A stretch of 16,173 nt of DNA from Ignavibacteriaceae bacterium (GTDB lineage: Bacteria > Bacteroidota > Ignavibacteria > Ignavibacteriales > Ignavibacteriaceae). The notes beneath the pieces were generated by a model. It made no database searches and was not told the origin of the DNA. It saw nothing but the letters and a program-made list of their open reading frames with translations. Below are positions 15,289 to 16,173 of the stretch, one piece after another (the first letter of the stretch is position 1; each line of letters begins with the position of its first letter). The position numbers and the translations under genes were made by a program. The DNA lies in the NCBI GenBank assembly GCA_025449775.1, contig JANWIS010000049.1, positions 1-16,173 of the forward strand, given 5' to 3'.

Positions 15289-16097
15289 GTAACAGTTTCC
15301 TGTGATTTGATAAAATCGGGGAACAAAATTCTCTCAATGTGAATAGTTTTTCCTGAAGCTGTATCAACTTTCAAAAAAACTCCGCAGAGATGAACATCGT
15401 TTGTTGCTGATTCATACTTTTGCGGTGTCTGATATAAAAATCTGTTCACTGCTGCCTGAACTTTCATTCCAATAACAGATTCATACGGACCGGACATTCC
15501 GACATCAGTTATAAATCCGGTACCTTTTGGTAAAATTCTTTCATCTGATGTTTGAATGTGTGTGTGAGTTCCAATTAATGCACTAACTCTTCCGTCAATG
15601 TAATGTGACATCGCAATTTTTTCTGCAGTTGCTTCGGCATGGAAATCAACAATAATTACTTTTGTTTCCGATTCAAACTTTGGCAATACCCAATCGGCAG
15701 TTCTAAAAGGACAATCAATTGCTGCCATAAAAGTTCGCCCCTGAAGATTTAATACAGCAACTTTTCCTTTTTTTGTTTCAGCAATAATATAACCATTACC
15801 GTAAGTTCCTTTCGGATAATTTAACGGACGTAATGCTCTCGGTTCTCTTCTCAGATAATCCTGTGACAAATGTTTATCCCACGTATGATTTCCACCGGTA
15901 AGAACGTGAACTCCTAATTCAAAAAGCTGGTTACCTTCTTTATCTGTGCAACCTTTTCCATCCGAAGCATTTTCTCCGTTTGCAATTACAAAATCTGCTT
16001 TGTGTTTTTGAATTAATCCGGGAAGCCAGGTTTGGACAAGATCCATTCCCGGTTTTCCAATGATGTCGCCTATGAAGAGAATATTAATTGAGGGCAT
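15285..16097 (-). CDS. ymdB: TIGR00282/YmdB-family metallophosphoesterase
   Basis: A 270-residue cytoplasmic binuclear metal phosphodiesterase, the usual length for the YmdB family. Expected metal ligands are visible: D11 in FIGDIIGKPG, E42-N43 in ANGENASDGKG, N70 in GGNHTWD, H153 in DFHAEATAEK, and H178 and H180 in GTHTHIQT. DVGMSGPYESVIG is the family block near the C-terminus. Bacillus YmdB hydrolyses 2',3'-cyclic nucleotides and influences biofilm and motility gene expression (established for the family member); the substrate here is inferred. ATG at 16097; the preceding 76 bases to the window edge hold no recognisable coding frame or strong promoter. It is the first gene of the seven-gene minus-strand run seen here and overlaps the DNA methyltransferase gene by four bases. 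Confidence 0.93.
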   Translation of the reverse strand: MPSINILFIGDIIGKPGMDLVQTWLPGLIQKHKADFVIANGENASDGKGCTDKEGNQLFELGVHVLTGGNHTWDKHLSQDYLRREPRALRPLNYPKGTYGNGYIIAETKKGKVAVLNLQGRTFMAAIDCPFRTADWVLPKFESETKVIIVDFHAEATAEKIAMSHYIDGRVSALIGTHTHIQTSDERILPKGTGFITDVGMSGPYESVIGMKVQAAVNRFLYQTPQKYESATNDVHLCGVFLKVDTASGKTIHIERILFPDFIKSQETVT

Positions 16098-16173
16098 TTC
16101 TTTGAGAATTTTTCATTCAAAATATATCTATAATCGGGGAAAGTTCACAGGATAGGAATTAATTCTTACTCCA

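Overview
The window is an AT-rich stretch of bacterial chromosome, densely packed with housekeeping and envelope genes. Only one gene (bshC) is on the + strand; everything else reads leftward on the minus strand. The gene set suggests the Bacteroidota/Chlorobiota group, most likely an Ignavibacteria-type organism: BshC-dependent bacillithiol synthesis, a cyclase-TolB-TPR protein, a DUF6600-type Trp/Tyr-rich secreted protein, a secreted kinase-like protein, and few Shine-Dalgarno sites. The lineage is an inference from protein style; no rRNA or tRNA is present to confirm it.

Left part (1-5405), four minus-strand genes that look independently expressed. The window opens inside a gene that runs off the left edge. 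It encodes an exported protein whose N-terminal part has a HipA/Fam20C-like kinase signature, and it starts at TTG. Next come a class III nucleotide cyclase fused to a TolB-like domain and TPRs, a YhhQ-family queuosine-precursor transporter, and a secreted Trp/Tyr-rich protein with a long charged tail. The last gene is bracketed by a good candidate sigma-54 promoter with a strong ribosome binding site and by a clear rho-independent terminator.

Middle part (5499-8653), a compact three-gene minus-strand unit: a radical SAM/SPASM protein, a UPF0104/AglD-type multi-pass membrane protein and a membrane-anchored GT2 glycosyltransferase. It looks like a small pathway for making or modifying a lipid-linked or cell-surface glycoconjugate; the product is unknown.

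bshC (8793-10418) reads rightward from a divergent intergenic region and collides tail-to-tail with aroA, the two stop codons sharing the palindrome TTAA.

Right part (10415-16097), a probable seven-gene minus-strand operon in transcription order: ymdB-like metallophosphoesterase, orphan class-beta DNA methyltransferase, folD, deoC, a HicB-fold small protein, a TrmH-type RNA methyltransferase and aroA. Junctions are overlaps or gaps of 16 bases or less. The genes join one-carbon metabolism, SAM-dependent DNA and RNA methylation, nucleoside catabolism and the shikimate pathway, without an obvious single theme.

No CRISPR array, insertion sequence, prophage gene, tRNA or rRNA was seen. The items most worth a second look are the radical SAM/flippase/glycosyltransferase trio, the solitary DNA methyltransferase coupled to ymdB, the cyclase with altered base-specifying residues, the secreted kinase-like protein, and the sigma-54-like promoter in front of the DUF6600-type gene.
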